A DNA stretch of 59,970 nucleotides from an uncultured Lachnospiraceae bacterium (GCA_947626945.1 CANQUC010000013.1:1-59970), one strand, 5' to 3'; shown: positions 1-7,856, counted from the first letter of the stretch. Numbers and translations: made by a program. Notes: generated from the letters alone by a model not told the origin.

Positions 1-77
1 TTGTGCCGGTATTGTGAAAAATTAAAAAATATTCATTGGGTAGACAGTATAACAGAGATAGGAAGCAATGCATTTCA
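1..77 (+). repeat. In-frame exact direct repeat, copy 1
   Basis: Bases 1-77 are identical to 334-410 (offset 333 bp, exactly 111 codons). The copy may extend left of the window. It duplicates one LRR unit of the BspA-like protein. Confidence 0.95.
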
Positions 78-2946
78 AGATACGGCTGTGGAAAGTCTGA
101 TACTTCCAGATTCTATAGTAACTATATCTGGCAGTGCATTTGCAGATTGTGAAAATCTGAAAGAAGTGACACTGCCCAGAAAGGTAGAAACACTGGGAAA
201 CAGGGCATTTTATAAAGCTCCAATTACAAGTATAACGATACCAAAGACAGTGAAAAATGCCTATCAACCGTTTGATGTATCTGAGCTTACAGATGTATAT
301 TTTGAAGAAGGAACAACCGCTGTAGTAGGGAATTTGTGCCGGTATTGTGAAAAATTAAAAAATATTCATTGGGTAGACAGTATAACAGAGATAGGAAGCA
401 ATGCATTTCAGGATTGTATTAGTTTGCAGGAAGTGACCATTCCAACAAAAACTTCTAAAATAGGCTTTCGCGCATTTTCAGATTGCAAAAATTTATCTTA
501 CGCCAATATGCCAAATGCACTGGTTAGTATTGGTAATGATGTTTTTTCGAACGATCAAAACCTTTTATTATATCTAAATTACTTTTCAAACAATGTAATT
601 TATGCAATTGACCACGATATTCCATTTACTGCATCTGACGAAAAATTCTATGATCATGAAAACCTGATGATTGATCGTGCGGGCTCAGTTTTCTTTGCAA
701 ATACCGATTCTCTGTCTGCAAATGGCACATTGCCTTTTACAATTAATCTTCAGATTAAGAATAAATGGAAAGGAGAGTTAAATAATCAAAAAGTTGTGAC
801 ATATATTCCGCAGTATACTGATCTGGTAGAAAGTTCGCTCCGACTTGACGGAAAATTTGTTAAGAATTTTACATACAATTCTGATTCAAGAAAACTGACA
901 GTTCCTGTCACCGGAGATTCCTGCCAATTAACTTATAGTGTGAAAGTACGATCCAAGGAAAAGATTGTCAGTTATGCGTATTTGTCTGCCACAAAGAATA
1001 ATGTCAATACAATAGAAGTTATAGGTGCCCTGAATGAGGAATTCTCAGGTATTTCCCTCAATGTGCCGGAAGTAGTAAGAGTCAATGAAGTTAGCGTTTC
1101 CGGTGTAACAACTCCGGAGTCTACAGTAGAATTATTTGTAGATGGTGTAAAACAGGGAGAAGTAACATCATTGAAAAATGGTTCATATTCTGGAAGTGTG
1201 CAAATTCCTGAACCCCAGGAGTATTATCCTTATAAGATTGCAGCCCAAAGTATTGATGAATACGGAAATGAGATTGTAGCCAGACAAATGGTAAGCTATC
1301 AGTCAACCGCTCCAGTTTTAAAATCGTTTATATTGCAATGGTATGAACATAATGAGAAAAAGGAAATTGATCTGAAAAATACTAATAATATAAAACCTAA
1401 GATTTATTATGCTCCAAATTCAAAGTTTAATTTTATTATTGAACTGGAAAATAACGAGAGTATTGAGTCAGTGTATGTTACAAGTACAAGAAATAATGAA
1501 AAACGAACCATAGAAGCAGAATATGATGATGCCAGCGGAAAGTATTACACAGACAGTTTCTTCGACCCTGAAAATACAAGTTATGTTCCCGGACAGATCG
1601 GAATTGAATATGTAGAAAAAAGTAAAGAGATTGTAGCATCTGAAAAGTTTGATATTGCCCCATATGAACAGATCATGAAAGATAGTTTTAAAGATGTAGA
1701 TATAAAGTATAACTCTATAAGTGAAAATGAAATAGAAGCTGTTCTTGACTGGTCTAAGGTCTATGAAAAATTTGGAAAAGCAGAAGTAAAGGCGCTTATA
1801 AAGTATTTTGACCAAAAAGATGAAACATCACTTGAAGAAATCAAAGACGCATGTGGGATTACCGAAACAGCGTTTGAGTATATAATTCCAGGAGACAACA
1901 ATAAAAAATATCTTTTAAATTTGGATCTTTCAGATCCCGAAAATATTTTGATGCTGTTGTCTGATGCTTCTGATGTTACGGAAAAAGTAATTTCAATGAA
2001 ATTAAATTATACAGATTTCGGGGCAGACGGGTATTACTCGTTGGTGGACTGGAGTGATAAAGTAGGTAATTTTTCAAAACTTGCAGGGTTTGCATATAAA
2101 ACATATGGAATCTACAGTGATTATGATGATTTGATTACAGAAATCGAACAGTCTACAACAATTTGGGATAAACAGGCGGCAAGAACAAAAGCTTTGGAAT
2201 TAAAAAACGATCAGTTGGCCTTTCTGGCGTTGACAACAATCATGCCAATTATTGTGGCAGGTTCACCAATGGCAGGACCTGTAATGCTTTTTTCGAGTAT
2301 GCTTGCAGTTATGACCAGTATTTCCGGAAGCATATTTGAAATGAGAGGAACGAAGATCAAAAGTGGAAAGTTTGATCTAAACTGGGTTGTTGATCCTAGT
2401 GGATACGTTTATGATCAAATAACGGGAGAAAGATTAGAAAATGTTACAGTATCTGCATACTGGATACCATATGATGGGACAAATGATTCCTGGGGTAGGA
2501 AGCCTGATGATAATGTTTTTGGAGTTCTTTGGGATTCTTTGGAATATGAACAGGAAAATCCACTGCTCTCAAATGTGGATGGTAAATATGCGTGGGACGT
2601 CCCTGAAGGATGGTGGCGTGTAAAGTGTGAAAAGGAGGGGTATGAAACTGCATGGAGTGAATGGGTAACTGTTCCGCCTGTTCAGGTTGATGTAAACATT
2701 GGAATGATGCCAAATACAGTATCAAATTTATTGTACGGAGATGTCAATGATGATAGGGTGGTCGACGTTAATGACGCATTGCAGATATTAAAATTTGTAG
2801 TTAAATTAGCAATACCAACGAAAGAACAAGTGGTATTAGGAGATGTAGATGGAAACAATAATATTGATGTATCAGATGCGTTATTTATACTAAAAAAGGT
2901 TGTAAAATTAATTGATCATTTTCCGGTAGAAGAAACTGGACAATAA
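1..2946 (+). CDS. BspA-like leucine-rich-repeat protein with C-terminal dockerin, 5'-truncated
   Basis: Probably a large secreted or surface protein. The frame is open at the window edge, and the leading TTG is almost certainly internal, because the same residues (LCRYCEKLKN) recur in frame 111 residues later. Residues 1-195 are BspA/LRR_5-type repeats (IGSNAF, LGNRAF, ISGSAF units). Residues 225-450 look like beta-sandwich modules. A hydrophobic stretch lies at about 741-785 and a carboxypeptidase-regulatory-like beta domain at about 791-905. Residues 913-968 form a type I dockerin with two Ca-binding segments (GDVNDDRVVDVNDA and GDVDGNNNIDVSDA). The dockerin suggests docking to a cohesin, but no cohesin is seen here. 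The DNA is clearly more A+T-rich than the neighbouring genes, which suggests transfer or relaxed evolution. The domain calls are firm; the ligand is unknown. Confidence 0.85.
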   Translation: MCRYCEKLKNIHWVDSITEIGSNAFQDTAVESLILPDSIVTISGSAFADCENLKEVTLPRKVETLGNRAFYKAPITSITIPKTVKNAYQPFDVSELTDVYFEEGTTAVVGNLCRYCEKLKNIHWVDSITEIGSNAFQDCISLQEVTIPTKTSKIGFRAFSDCKNLSYANMPNALVSIGNDVFSNDQNLLLYLNYFSNNVIYAIDHDIPFTASDEKFYDHENLMIDRAGSVFFANTDSLSANGTLPFTINLQIKNKWKGELNNQKVVTYIPQYTDLVESSLRLDGKFVKNFTYNSDSRKLTVPVTGDSCQLTYSVKVRSKEKIVSYAYLSATKNNVNTIEVIGALNEEFSGISLNVPEVVRVNEVSVSGVTTPESTVELFVDGVKQGEVTSLKNGSYSGSVQIPEPQEYYPYKIAAQSIDEYGNEIVARQMVSYQSTAPVLKSFILQWYEHNEKKEIDLKNTNNIKPKIYYAPNSKFNFIIELENNESIESVYVTSTRNNEKRTIEAEYDDASGKYYTDSFFDPENTSYVPGQIGIEYVEKSKEIVASEKFDIAPYEQIMKDSFKDVDIKYNSISENEIEAVLDWSKVYEKFGKAEVKALIKYFDQKDETSLEEIKDACGITETAFEYIIPGDNNKKYLLNLDLSDPENILMLLSDASDVTEKVISMKLNYTDFGADGYYSLVDWSDKVGNFSKLAGFAYKTYGIYSDYDDLITEIEQSTTIWDKQAARTKALELKNDQLAFLALTTIMPIIVAGSPMAGPVMLFSSMLAVMTSISGSIFEMRGTKIKSGKFDLNWVVDPSGYVYDQITGERLENVTVSAYWIPYDGTNDSWGRKPDDNVFGVLWDSLEYEQENPLLSNVDGKYAWDVPEGWWRVKCEKEGYETAWSEWVTVPPVQVDVNIGMMPNTVSNLLYGDVNDDRVVDVNDALQILKFVVKLAIPTKEQVVLGDVDGNNNIDVSDALFILKKVVKLIDHFPVEETGQ
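334..410 (+). repeat. In-frame exact direct repeat, copy 2
   Basis: Second copy of the 77-bp repeat found at position 1. The first mismatch comes at base 411 (G here, A at 78). The lack of silent differences implies a recent duplication or gene conversion inside the repeat array. Confidence 0.95.
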
Positions 2947-3000
2947 GAAATTTATCTACACACCATACAATTTTTTCATAAAATGGAGCAACCTTAAAAA

Positions 3001-3042
3001 ACGGGGAGCACCCCGCCGCCGGCAGGGTGCTCCCCGTTTTTC
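3001..3042. terminator. Bidirectional intrinsic terminator after the BspA-like gene
   Basis: A 13-bp stem ACGGGGAGCACCC (3001-3013) pairs with 3025-3037. It is followed by a T-run on the plus strand and preceded by an A-run, so it can stop transcription in both directions. It probably once separated the BspA-like gene from a convergent cotJC end. A second copy lies at 3839. Confidence 0.85.
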
Positions 3043-3065
3043 TTTTACGAACACATCATATCCGT

Positions 3066-3163
3066 ATCAGCAATTACAATTGTTGTTATTTCTTTTTACC
3101 ACGGTAGTGTCAAAGGCCGGGTTACAGGAACCGGATGGGGTCGCAGACTGTCGGGTCTATTAG
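3066..3163 (-). pseudogene. Degenerate fragment of the cotJC 3' end
   Basis: Bases 3006-3124 match 3841-3959 with only about 7 differences. Bases 3125-3163 then match 4049-4087, so 89 bp of cotJC are missing between the two parts. Read on the minus strand, the fragment gives a piece resembling CotJC (DPTVCDPIRFL), a stop, and, in another frame, the CotJC tail ending NNNNCNC. The 89-bp deletion breaks the frame. No start or full gene remains. Together with 2947-3065 (terminator) and 3164-3205 (A+T-rich DNA) this accounts for the gap between the BspA-like gene and the antitoxin. Confidence 0.85.
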
Positions 3164-3205
3164 AAATATGAAAAAGACAATTTTAAATTTGCAAGGTATT
3201 TTTTG

Positions 3206-3234
3206 TTGAAAAGATAGCATAATTATGCTATGAT
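3206..3234 (+). promoter_or_regulatory. Sigma-A promoter with palindromic operator for the toxin-antitoxin module
   Basis: TTGAAA (3206-3211), a 17-bp spacer and TATGAT (3229-3234). The perfect 16-bp palindrome TAGCATAATTATGCTA (3215-3230) fills the spacer and touches the -10 box, the expected place for an autorepressing antitoxin dimer to bind. Confidence 0.75.
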
Positions 3235-3257
3235 TATGTAAAACAAGGAGGGATATT

Positions 3258-3521
3258 ATGCCGCTTATAATGCCTATTAAAGACTTACGCAACACAACGG
3301 AAATTTCAAATATCGCACATAGAGAACAGGAACCGATCTTTATTACCAAAAACGGATACAGCGACCTTGTGGTAATGAGCAGCGAGCTATACGATAAATT
3401 TGCAAGAATAAACCGCATTGATCAGGCAATCTTTGAATCCGAACAGGAAGTTGCAAACGGGGCAGAGGCGCAGGAGGCGGAAACTGTTTTTGCGGAAATG
3501 GAGAAAAAGCATTTTGGATAA
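3258..3521 (+). CDS. Type II antitoxin, Phd/YefM (RelB-like) family
   Basis: 87 residues. It neutralises the toxin encoded just downstream and, as usual for the family, should repress its own promoter. The N-terminal half fits the Phd/YefM fold: an MPIKDLRNTTEISNIA start followed by EPIFITKNGYSDLVVMS, the typical strand-turn-strand. The C-terminal half is acidic and charged, as expected of the toxin-wrapping tail. The ATG has a strong AAGGAGG site. A palindrome in the promoter upstream is the likely operator. The stop codon lies inside the start of the toxin gene, so the two are translationally coupled. Family identity is good; the exact partner class (RelE or ParE) is inferred. Confidence 0.85.
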   Translation: MPLIMPIKDLRNTTEISNIAHREQEPIFITKNGYSDLVVMSSELYDKFARINRIDQAIFESEQEVANGAEAQEAETVFAEMEKKHFG

Positions 3522-3816
3522 ATACAAAGTCAAAATCTACCCAAAAGCAGTCCGCGAGTTAGACAGCATTTATGAATATATCGCAAAGGAGAAACAGGCG
3601 CCCGAAAATGCGAAAGGCCAGACTGACAGGATTAAAAAAGCGATCCTGAGTTTAAATGTTTTTCCGCAGTCTCATCAGGAACGCATGGAAGGAAGATATG
3701 CCGGAAAAGGTTACAGACAACTAATCGTCGATAACTATATCGTCATTTTTAAAATTGATGAAACAGACAAAAGCGTCTATGTTGTAACGATACAATATCA
3801 GGGAAGAAATCTATAG
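3514..3816 (+). CDS. Type II toxin, RelE/ParE family
   Basis: About 100 residues from a TTG start at 3514, chosen because it overlaps the antitoxin stop by 8 bases, has GGAG about 10 bases upstream, and starts the toxin at the family's usual N-terminus (DKYKVKIYPKAVRELDSI). The same frame is open upstream to 3418, but that part only shadows the antitoxin. The C-terminal strands (YRQLIVDNYIVIFKID, then VYVVTIQYQGRNL) match the RelE/ParE plasmid-stabilisation fold. Members either cleave mRNA on the ribosome (RelE) or poison gyrase (ParE); the sequence does not settle which. It ends 23 bases before a duplicated terminator. Confidence 0.82.
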   Translation: MDKYKVKIYPKAVRELDSIYEYIAKEKQAPENAKGQTDRIKKAILSLNVFPQSHQERMEGRYAGKGYRQLIVDNYIVIFKIDETDKSVYVVTIQYQGRNL

Positions 3817-3838
3817 ATCAGGAACTGATATCATACAA

Positions 3839-3880
3839 GGGAGCACCCTGCCGTCGGCAGGATGCTCCCCGTTTTTCTTT
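3839..3880 (+). terminator. Terminator of the toxin gene (duplicate of the one at 3001)
   Basis: GGGAGCACCCTGCC and its partner arm form a hairpin followed by GTTTTTCTTTT. It is a near copy of the 3001 terminator but lacks the upstream A-run, so it works best on the plus strand. The homology begins abruptly at about 3839, marking one edge of the inserted toxin-antitoxin segment. Confidence 0.8.
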
Positions 3881-3901
3881 TACGGACAAATCATATCCGT
3901 A

Positions 3902-4534
3902 TCAGCAATTACAATTGTTGTTGTTTCCTTTTACCACGGTAGTGTCAAAGGCCGGGTTAAAGGCATAGTAATTCTTGCTGTCCAGATGTTCCTGGACAAT
4001 GCGCTGCGCTTCTCCAAATCTCTGGAAATGCACGATTTCACGCTGGCGCAGGAACCGGATGGGGTCGCAGACCTCAGGGTCTGTTACCAGACGCAGGATG
4101 TTGTCATAGGTGCTGCGGGCTTTCTGCTCCGCCGCCATATCCTCATAGAGGTCGGTAATGGGATCGCCCTTTACCTGGAAGTAAGTGGCTGTAAAGGCCT
4201 GGCCGCCGGCGCTCTGAGGCCAGGTGCCAAGAGTATGATCCACATAGTATTTGTCAAATCCGGAAGCTTTTATTTCTTCCACAGACAGATTTCTGGTCAG
4301 CTGATGAATGATGGCGCATACAATTTCCATGTGCGCCAGCTCCTCGGTGCCGATGTCGGTCAGCACACCGGCGACTTCTTTATAGGGCATGGAGTAACGC
4401 TGGGAAAGATAGCGCATGGAAGCGCTCAGTTCTCCGTCGGGACCGCCGAACTGGGAAATGATCACCATAGCGATCTTGGGGTTGGTCTGCGTGATGTTTA
4501 CAGGATATTCCAAACGTCTTTCATAAGTCCACAT
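3902..4534 (-). CDS. cotJC: Spore coat protein CotJC, manganese-catalase-like
   Basis: 210 residues, normal length for CotJC. It is a ferritin-like four-helix protein of the manganese catalase family that sits in the inner spore coat. Likely metal ligands are visible: E35, the EELAHME segment (E65, H68), E131 in YEDMAAEQKAR, and E166/H169 in REIVHF. The tail is an Asn/Cys-rich NNNNCNC. It is the last gene of cotJABC, 3 bases after cotJB. The mother-cell sporulation sigma factor normally drives this operon. A broken duplicate of its 3' end lies at 3066-3163. Identification is firm. Confidence 0.95.
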   Translation of the reverse strand: MWTYERRLEYPVNITQTNPKIAMVIISQFGGPDGELSASMRYLSQRYSMPYKEVAGVLTDIGTEELAHMEIVCAIIHQLTRNLSVEEIKASGFDKYYVDHTLGTWPQSAGGQAFTATYFQVKGDPITDLYEDMAAEQKARSTYDNILRLVTDPEVCDPIRFLRQREIVHFQRFGEAQRIVQEHLDSKNYYAFNPAFDTTVVKGNNNNCNC

Positions 4535-4537
4535 AAC

Positions 4538-4804
4538 TTAACAATCACCTCCTGTCTGCCAGGGCCATGGATTCTGAACCCATTCCCAGGTGTCGCTGCA
4601 GTTGCTGTTGGTATCCAGAGTCAGGGGACCGTAAGCGTCTGCGTATTCTTTCAGGGCTTTGCCGCGGAGCTTGTTGTAGTGCCGGAAGTAGTCCAGGGCC
4701 TCCTGATCGCAGGGATGGGTATCCAGATACAGATTGGCTTCCGTAACGGCGAAGCTTACCGAGTTTACATAATTCAGCATCTGCTGTTGGTTTTGTTTCA
4801 TCAT
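4538..4804 (-). CDS. cotJB: Spore coat protein CotJB
   Basis: 88 residues from the first Met of MMKQNQQQ. This start is chosen because AGGAGG lies 6 bases upstream and it forms an ATGA overlap with the cotJA stop; a longer frame to 4822 would place the ribosome site inside the gene. The CotJB pattern is clear: EANLYLDTHPCDQEAL, then YNKLRGKALKEYADAYGPLT, ending with W-rich WEWVQNPWPWQ. It is a small soluble coat component needed for CotJC assembly in Bacillus; its biochemical role is not known. Confidence 0.93.
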   Translation of the reverse strand: MMKQNQQQMLNYVNSVSFAVTEANLYLDTHPCDQEALDYFRHYNKLRGKALKEYADAYGPLTLDTNSNCSDTWEWVQNPWPWQTGGDC

Positions 4805-5139
4805 CTTCTGCCTCCTCTGCATCCTAAAAACGGTTTATCAAGTTCCGCAAAAACAGTACCCTGGCAAAGGCCTTTGTCAGGCTCATAAAGAGAACACCAC
4901 TGCTGCCAGGGCACATAGCCCATGGCAAGGGAAAGATCGCTTAACTGATCGCATTCGGCAAGTCCGCAGCTGTCAGGCTTTTTACCGCCATAATTTGCGC
5001 CGCGGTTCTGGCTGTGACAGCAGCTGCTGCCATAGCCGGTCTGATATTGTGCAGTACGGGAATTTTTGCAGCTGCAGTTTCCATAGGAACCGCCCCGCTG
5101 CATCATGGAACGTCCGTACATTTGATTACAATCTGACAT
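4801..5139 (-). CDS. cotJA: Spore coat associated protein CotJA
   Basis: 112 residues. The start at 5139 (MSDCNQMYGRSM) has AAAGGA about 10 bases upstream; the frame also extends to 5181 without a better site. The C-terminal half carries the CotJA signature (LAMGYVPWQQW, YEPDKGL, GTVFAELDKPF). The N-terminal part is an extra Gly/Cys/Ser/Tyr-rich segment, longer than in Bacillus CotJA, typical of coat cross-linking proteins. First gene of the cotJABC operon. Confidence 0.9.
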   Translation of the reverse strand: MSDCNQMYGRSMMQRGGSYGNCSCKNSRTAQYQTGYGSSCCHSQNRGANYGGKKPDSCGLAECDQLSDLSLAMGYVPWQQWCSLYEPDKGLCQGTVFAELDKPFLGCRGGRR

Positions 5140-5179
5140 AAAACTGATCCTTTCTGAATATACTTTTATTCTTTTTATC

Positions 5180-5205
5180 ATCTTATGTGGTTGGGGAAAA
5201 AAGGT
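5180..5205 (-). promoter_or_regulatory. Possible sporulation-sigma promoter for cotJABC
   Basis: On the minus strand, CACC (near 5203-5206) is followed after 15 bases by CATAAGAT (5187-5180), resembling the -10 element of SigE/SigK promoters (CATA-rich). The match is partial; the assignment leans on the operon being sporulation-specific. Confidence 0.3.
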
Positions 5206-5231
5206 GAAAAATTGATTTTATTGTGAACGGG

Positions 5232-5261
5232 TTGTTTTTACAGGGAATGTTATGATAAAAT
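5232..5261 (+). promoter_or_regulatory. Possible sigma-A promoter for the metallophosphoesterase gene
   Basis: TTGTTT (5232-5237), 18 bp, TAAAAT (5256-5261), 35 bases before the ATG. Moderate match to consensus. Confidence 0.35.
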
Positions 5262-5295
5262 ACAAAAAAGAACAGAAAAGGAATACCGGAAAAAG

Positions 5296-6489
5296 ATGAT
5301 TTTTTTATTGTTGCTTCCTGTTTATCTGCTGGCAGTTATTTACATATTATACAGGTTTTTCAAATGGGCGGGAACTGTTCATTCTTTTTTGGGATCCTGT
5401 TTTTTTCGGATCCCGTTTGGGGTATGCTTTTTCATTGCCGCCGTATCGCCTGCGCTTTCTTTTCTTTTGCCTGCAGGATCCGCCGTACAGCGTTTCTTTA
5501 AAAGCGTGAACAATTACTGGACAGGTTATCTGTTATATATTGTGCTGTTTTTGGGAGCGGGAGAGCTGATCCGCCTGATCCTGCGCCTGACAAAGGTGTC
5601 TAAAACCGCTTTTTATCAGTCCGGAAAGACGTTTTTGTTTGCGGGACTGGCTGTGATCGTACTGGTTGTCACAGTGGGCACCTACGGGATCTTTCATGCG
5701 GGAGACATCAGGATAAACCGCTATGAGATTGCGGTGGACAAAAAGCGCGATTTGTCCCGGCTGCATGTGGTTCTGGTGGCGGATCTGCATCTGGGATACA
5801 GCGTAGGGGTTGACCGCATGCGTCAGATGGTGAAAAAGATCAATGAACTGGATCCGGATCTGGTCTGCATTGCGGGAGATATATTTGACAACGATTATGA
5901 CGCTCTGGATGATCCGGAAGAACTGATCTCCATTCTGAAAGGGATCAAAAGTACCTACGGAGTGTATTCCTGCTATGGAAATCATGATGTGACGGAAAAT
6001 CTGCTGATGGGGTTTGCCATGGATTCTTCCGCAGACAGGCTGATCGATCCCAGAATGGAAGAATTCCTTGAGCGGGCAGGCATCTGCTCTATGAAAGATG
6101 AGACACTGCTGGTGGACGACGCCTTTTATCTTGTGAGCCGGCTGGATTATTCCAGGCCCGGCAATGGGCAAAAGAGCCGCAAGACCATAGAAGAACTGAC
6201 AGAAGGACTGGATCTGACCAGACCGGTTCTGGTGATGGATCATCAGCCAAAAAATCTGGAGCTGCTGGAAGAGGCAGGCGTGGACGTGGCGCTCTCAGGC
6301 CATACTCATGACGGTCAGCTGTTCCCGGGAAATCTGATTACCGGGCTTATGTGGGAAAACTCTCACGGATATCTTCGGAAAGGGTCGCTGCATTCCTTTG
6401 TCACTTCCGGCGTAGGCGTATGGGGCCCCAATATGCGTGTGGGAACCGACAGCGAGATCATGGATATTCATATTACCTTTGAACAGTAA
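5296..6489 (+). CDS. Membrane-anchored metallophosphoesterase (YkuE/YaeI-like)
   Basis: 397 residues. Four or so hydrophobic segments occupy residues 1-135, followed by a calcineurin-like phosphoesterase domain outside or at the membrane face. All metal-binding motifs are present: ADLH (D163, H165), GDIFDND, GNHD and SGHTHDGQ. Relatives hydrolyse phosphodiesters, for example lipid-linked substrates, but the substrate here is unknown. The gene is followed after 6-12 bases by the sortase gene, so the two are probably co-transcribed. The ATG has only a weak ribosome site (CCGGAAAAAG). Confidence 0.9.
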   Translation: MIFLLLLPVYLLAVIYILYRFFKWAGTVHSFLGSCFFRIPFGVCFFIAAVSPALSFLLPAGSAVQRFFKSVNNYWTGYLLYIVLFLGAGELIRLILRLTKVSKTAFYQSGKTFLFAGLAVIVLVVTVGTYGIFHAGDIRINRYEIAVDKKRDLSRLHVVLVADLHLGYSVGVDRMRQMVKKINELDPDLVCIAGDIFDNDYDALDDPEELISILKGIKSTYGVYSCYGNHDVTENLLMGFAMDSSADRLIDPRMEEFLERAGICSMKDETLLVDDAFYLVSRLDYSRPGNGQKSRKTIEELTEGLDLTRPVLVMDHQPKNLELLEEAGVDVALSGHTHDGQLFPGNLITGLMWENSHGYLRKGSLHSFVTSGVGVWGPNMRVGTDSEIMDIHITFEQ

Positions 6490-6501
6490 GGAGCAATGGA
6501 A

Positions 6502-7770
6502 ATGAACATTTTCCAAAGGATATTCCGAAAAATCGAAAAAGGGATTCGCGCTTTGCCGGACGGCTTTGTGAGAATGTCCGGAAAAGTGTCCCGTCTGGGC
6601 CTCCGGAACCTGACCGCCATAGGCATTATGCTGTTGGGCGCGGGGGTAATTGTTTACGCGGTGGTGATCCCGTTTTATATCAAACACAAGAACGAACAGA
6701 TGGTAGAAAAGGCAAACCAGGTCATCCAGCAGTTTCAGGATATGCAGGAGCAGCTGCAGCTGTCCGACGAACAGTCCGGCGGCTACGAGGGGACCGGACT
6801 GTCGGAAGAGGATTTCAACGCCCTTTCCCCGGAAGCGCAGGCCAGACTTTCCGCTACCATAGAAAAGCAGAAGACCATTCAGGCCACTCTGGGAGGAGAG
6901 AAGATCCTGGGCATCTTAAACATTGAGGCGCTGGGACTGGAATATGCGGTAGTAGAGGGAACCAAGCGGGAAAACATCAAGGTGGCGGTGGGCCATATTG
7001 AGACCACGGCTCCCATAGGAGGAGACGGAAACTGTGTTCTGGCCGGACACCGGGGCGGTTATTTCGGAGAATTTTTCAAAAACATCAACAAGCTGAAAGA
7101 CGGGGATCTCATAGTAGTAACGGATATTACCGGAAAAAGCTACACCTACTCCGTATATAAGCAGCAGGTTGTAAAGCCAAAGGACTGGTCCATTACAGAT
7201 ATGGTGGTGGGAGAAAAGACCCTGACTTTGCTGTCCTGCGAGGACAGCGGCACAAAGCGACTTGCGGTGGTGGCCAGGATGGTGGAAAAGGTGAAAGATG
7301 AAAAGGGCAATGAGCAGCTGCAGGTAGTAAAGTCAACCGCGACGCCGACGCCGACCCCGACTCCGGAACCCACGCCCACTCCCGAGCCAACCCAGACGCC
7401 CATTCCCGTATCCCCGATCCTGGATGTGGAGATCACCAATACCTATTACAACGAGGTGGTCTACCGGGGCAAGACGGATGCGGAAGGAAACTGGAACGCG
7501 CCTTTGCCCAACGGCACCTATACCATTGTTTTCCGCAATGAACTGGGAGAGGAAACCGGCACCCAGCAGCTTGTGGTGGGAGACGGTGTCACAAGCGGCA
7601 TCCAGAGCATCATTATGAACAATCAGTACGGAGAAACCGTATATGTAGGGTATACCGACGAAAACGGAAATTATGACATTCCGTCCGCCACGCTGGCGCC
7701 CGGCATTTATACGCTGAAATTTACCAATGTGTTTGGTACTGAGACGGTTCGGACGATAACGATTCCGTAA
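6502..7770 (+). CDS. Class D-like sortase with Pro/Thr linker and two C-terminal beta-repeats
   Basis: 422 residues from the second ATG, which sits 8 bases after AAGGAG; the ATG at 6496 is only 2 bases from it. One membrane segment lies at about 38-60, then a helical stalk, then the sortase domain at about 130-270. The catalytic set is intact: H183 (AGHRGG), C246 in TLLSCED and R253 in TKRLAVVA. A linker rich in PTPTP follows, then two tandem modules of about 58 residues (VVYRGKTDAEGNW and TVYVGYTDENGNY) resembling Cna-B/carboxypeptidase-regulatory folds. Sortases normally end shortly after the catalytic Arg, so this tail is unusual. Its substrates are probably the two LPQTG proteins directly downstream. 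Transpeptidase role firm; class call moderate. Confidence 0.92.
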   Translation: MNIFQRIFRKIEKGIRALPDGFVRMSGKVSRLGLRNLTAIGIMLLGAGVIVYAVVIPFYIKHKNEQMVEKANQVIQQFQDMQEQLQLSDEQSGGYEGTGLSEEDFNALSPEAQARLSATIEKQKTIQATLGGEKILGILNIEALGLEYAVVEGTKRENIKVAVGHIETTAPIGGDGNCVLAGHRGGYFGEFFKNINKLKDGDLIVVTDITGKSYTYSVYKQQVVKPKDWSITDMVVGEKTLTLLSCEDSGTKRLAVVARMVEKVKDEKGNEQLQVVKSTATPTPTPTPEPTPTPEPTQTPIPVSPILDVEITNTYYNEVVYRGKTDAEGNWNAPLPNGTYTIVFRNELGEETGTQQLVVGDGVTSGIQSIIMNNQYGETVYVGYTDENGNYDIPSATLAPGIYTLKFTNVFGTETVRTITIP

Positions 7771-7827
7771 AAGGGCGTAAAATTGTGAATATTGTTTGAA
7801 ATTCTGGATAAAAAAATCTTGCATTGG

Positions 7828-7856
7828 TTGAATTTGCATGATATGATAGATATGAT
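7828..7856 (+). promoter_or_regulatory. Sigma-A promoter for the first LPQTG protein
   Basis: TTGAAT (7828-7833), 17 bp, TATGAT (7851-7856), 50 bases before the start codon. Confidence 0.6.

Noticed and set aside
3986-4888. A 300-codon plus-strand frame over cotJC and cotJB
   Set aside because: The minus strand carries well-conserved CotJ proteins with proper ribosome sites; the plus-strand frame has no recognised motif.
7146-7439. A minus-strand frame rich in Gly/Val/Ser repeats
   Set aside because: It is the complement of the Pro/Thr linker codons of the sortase gene and has no start signal.
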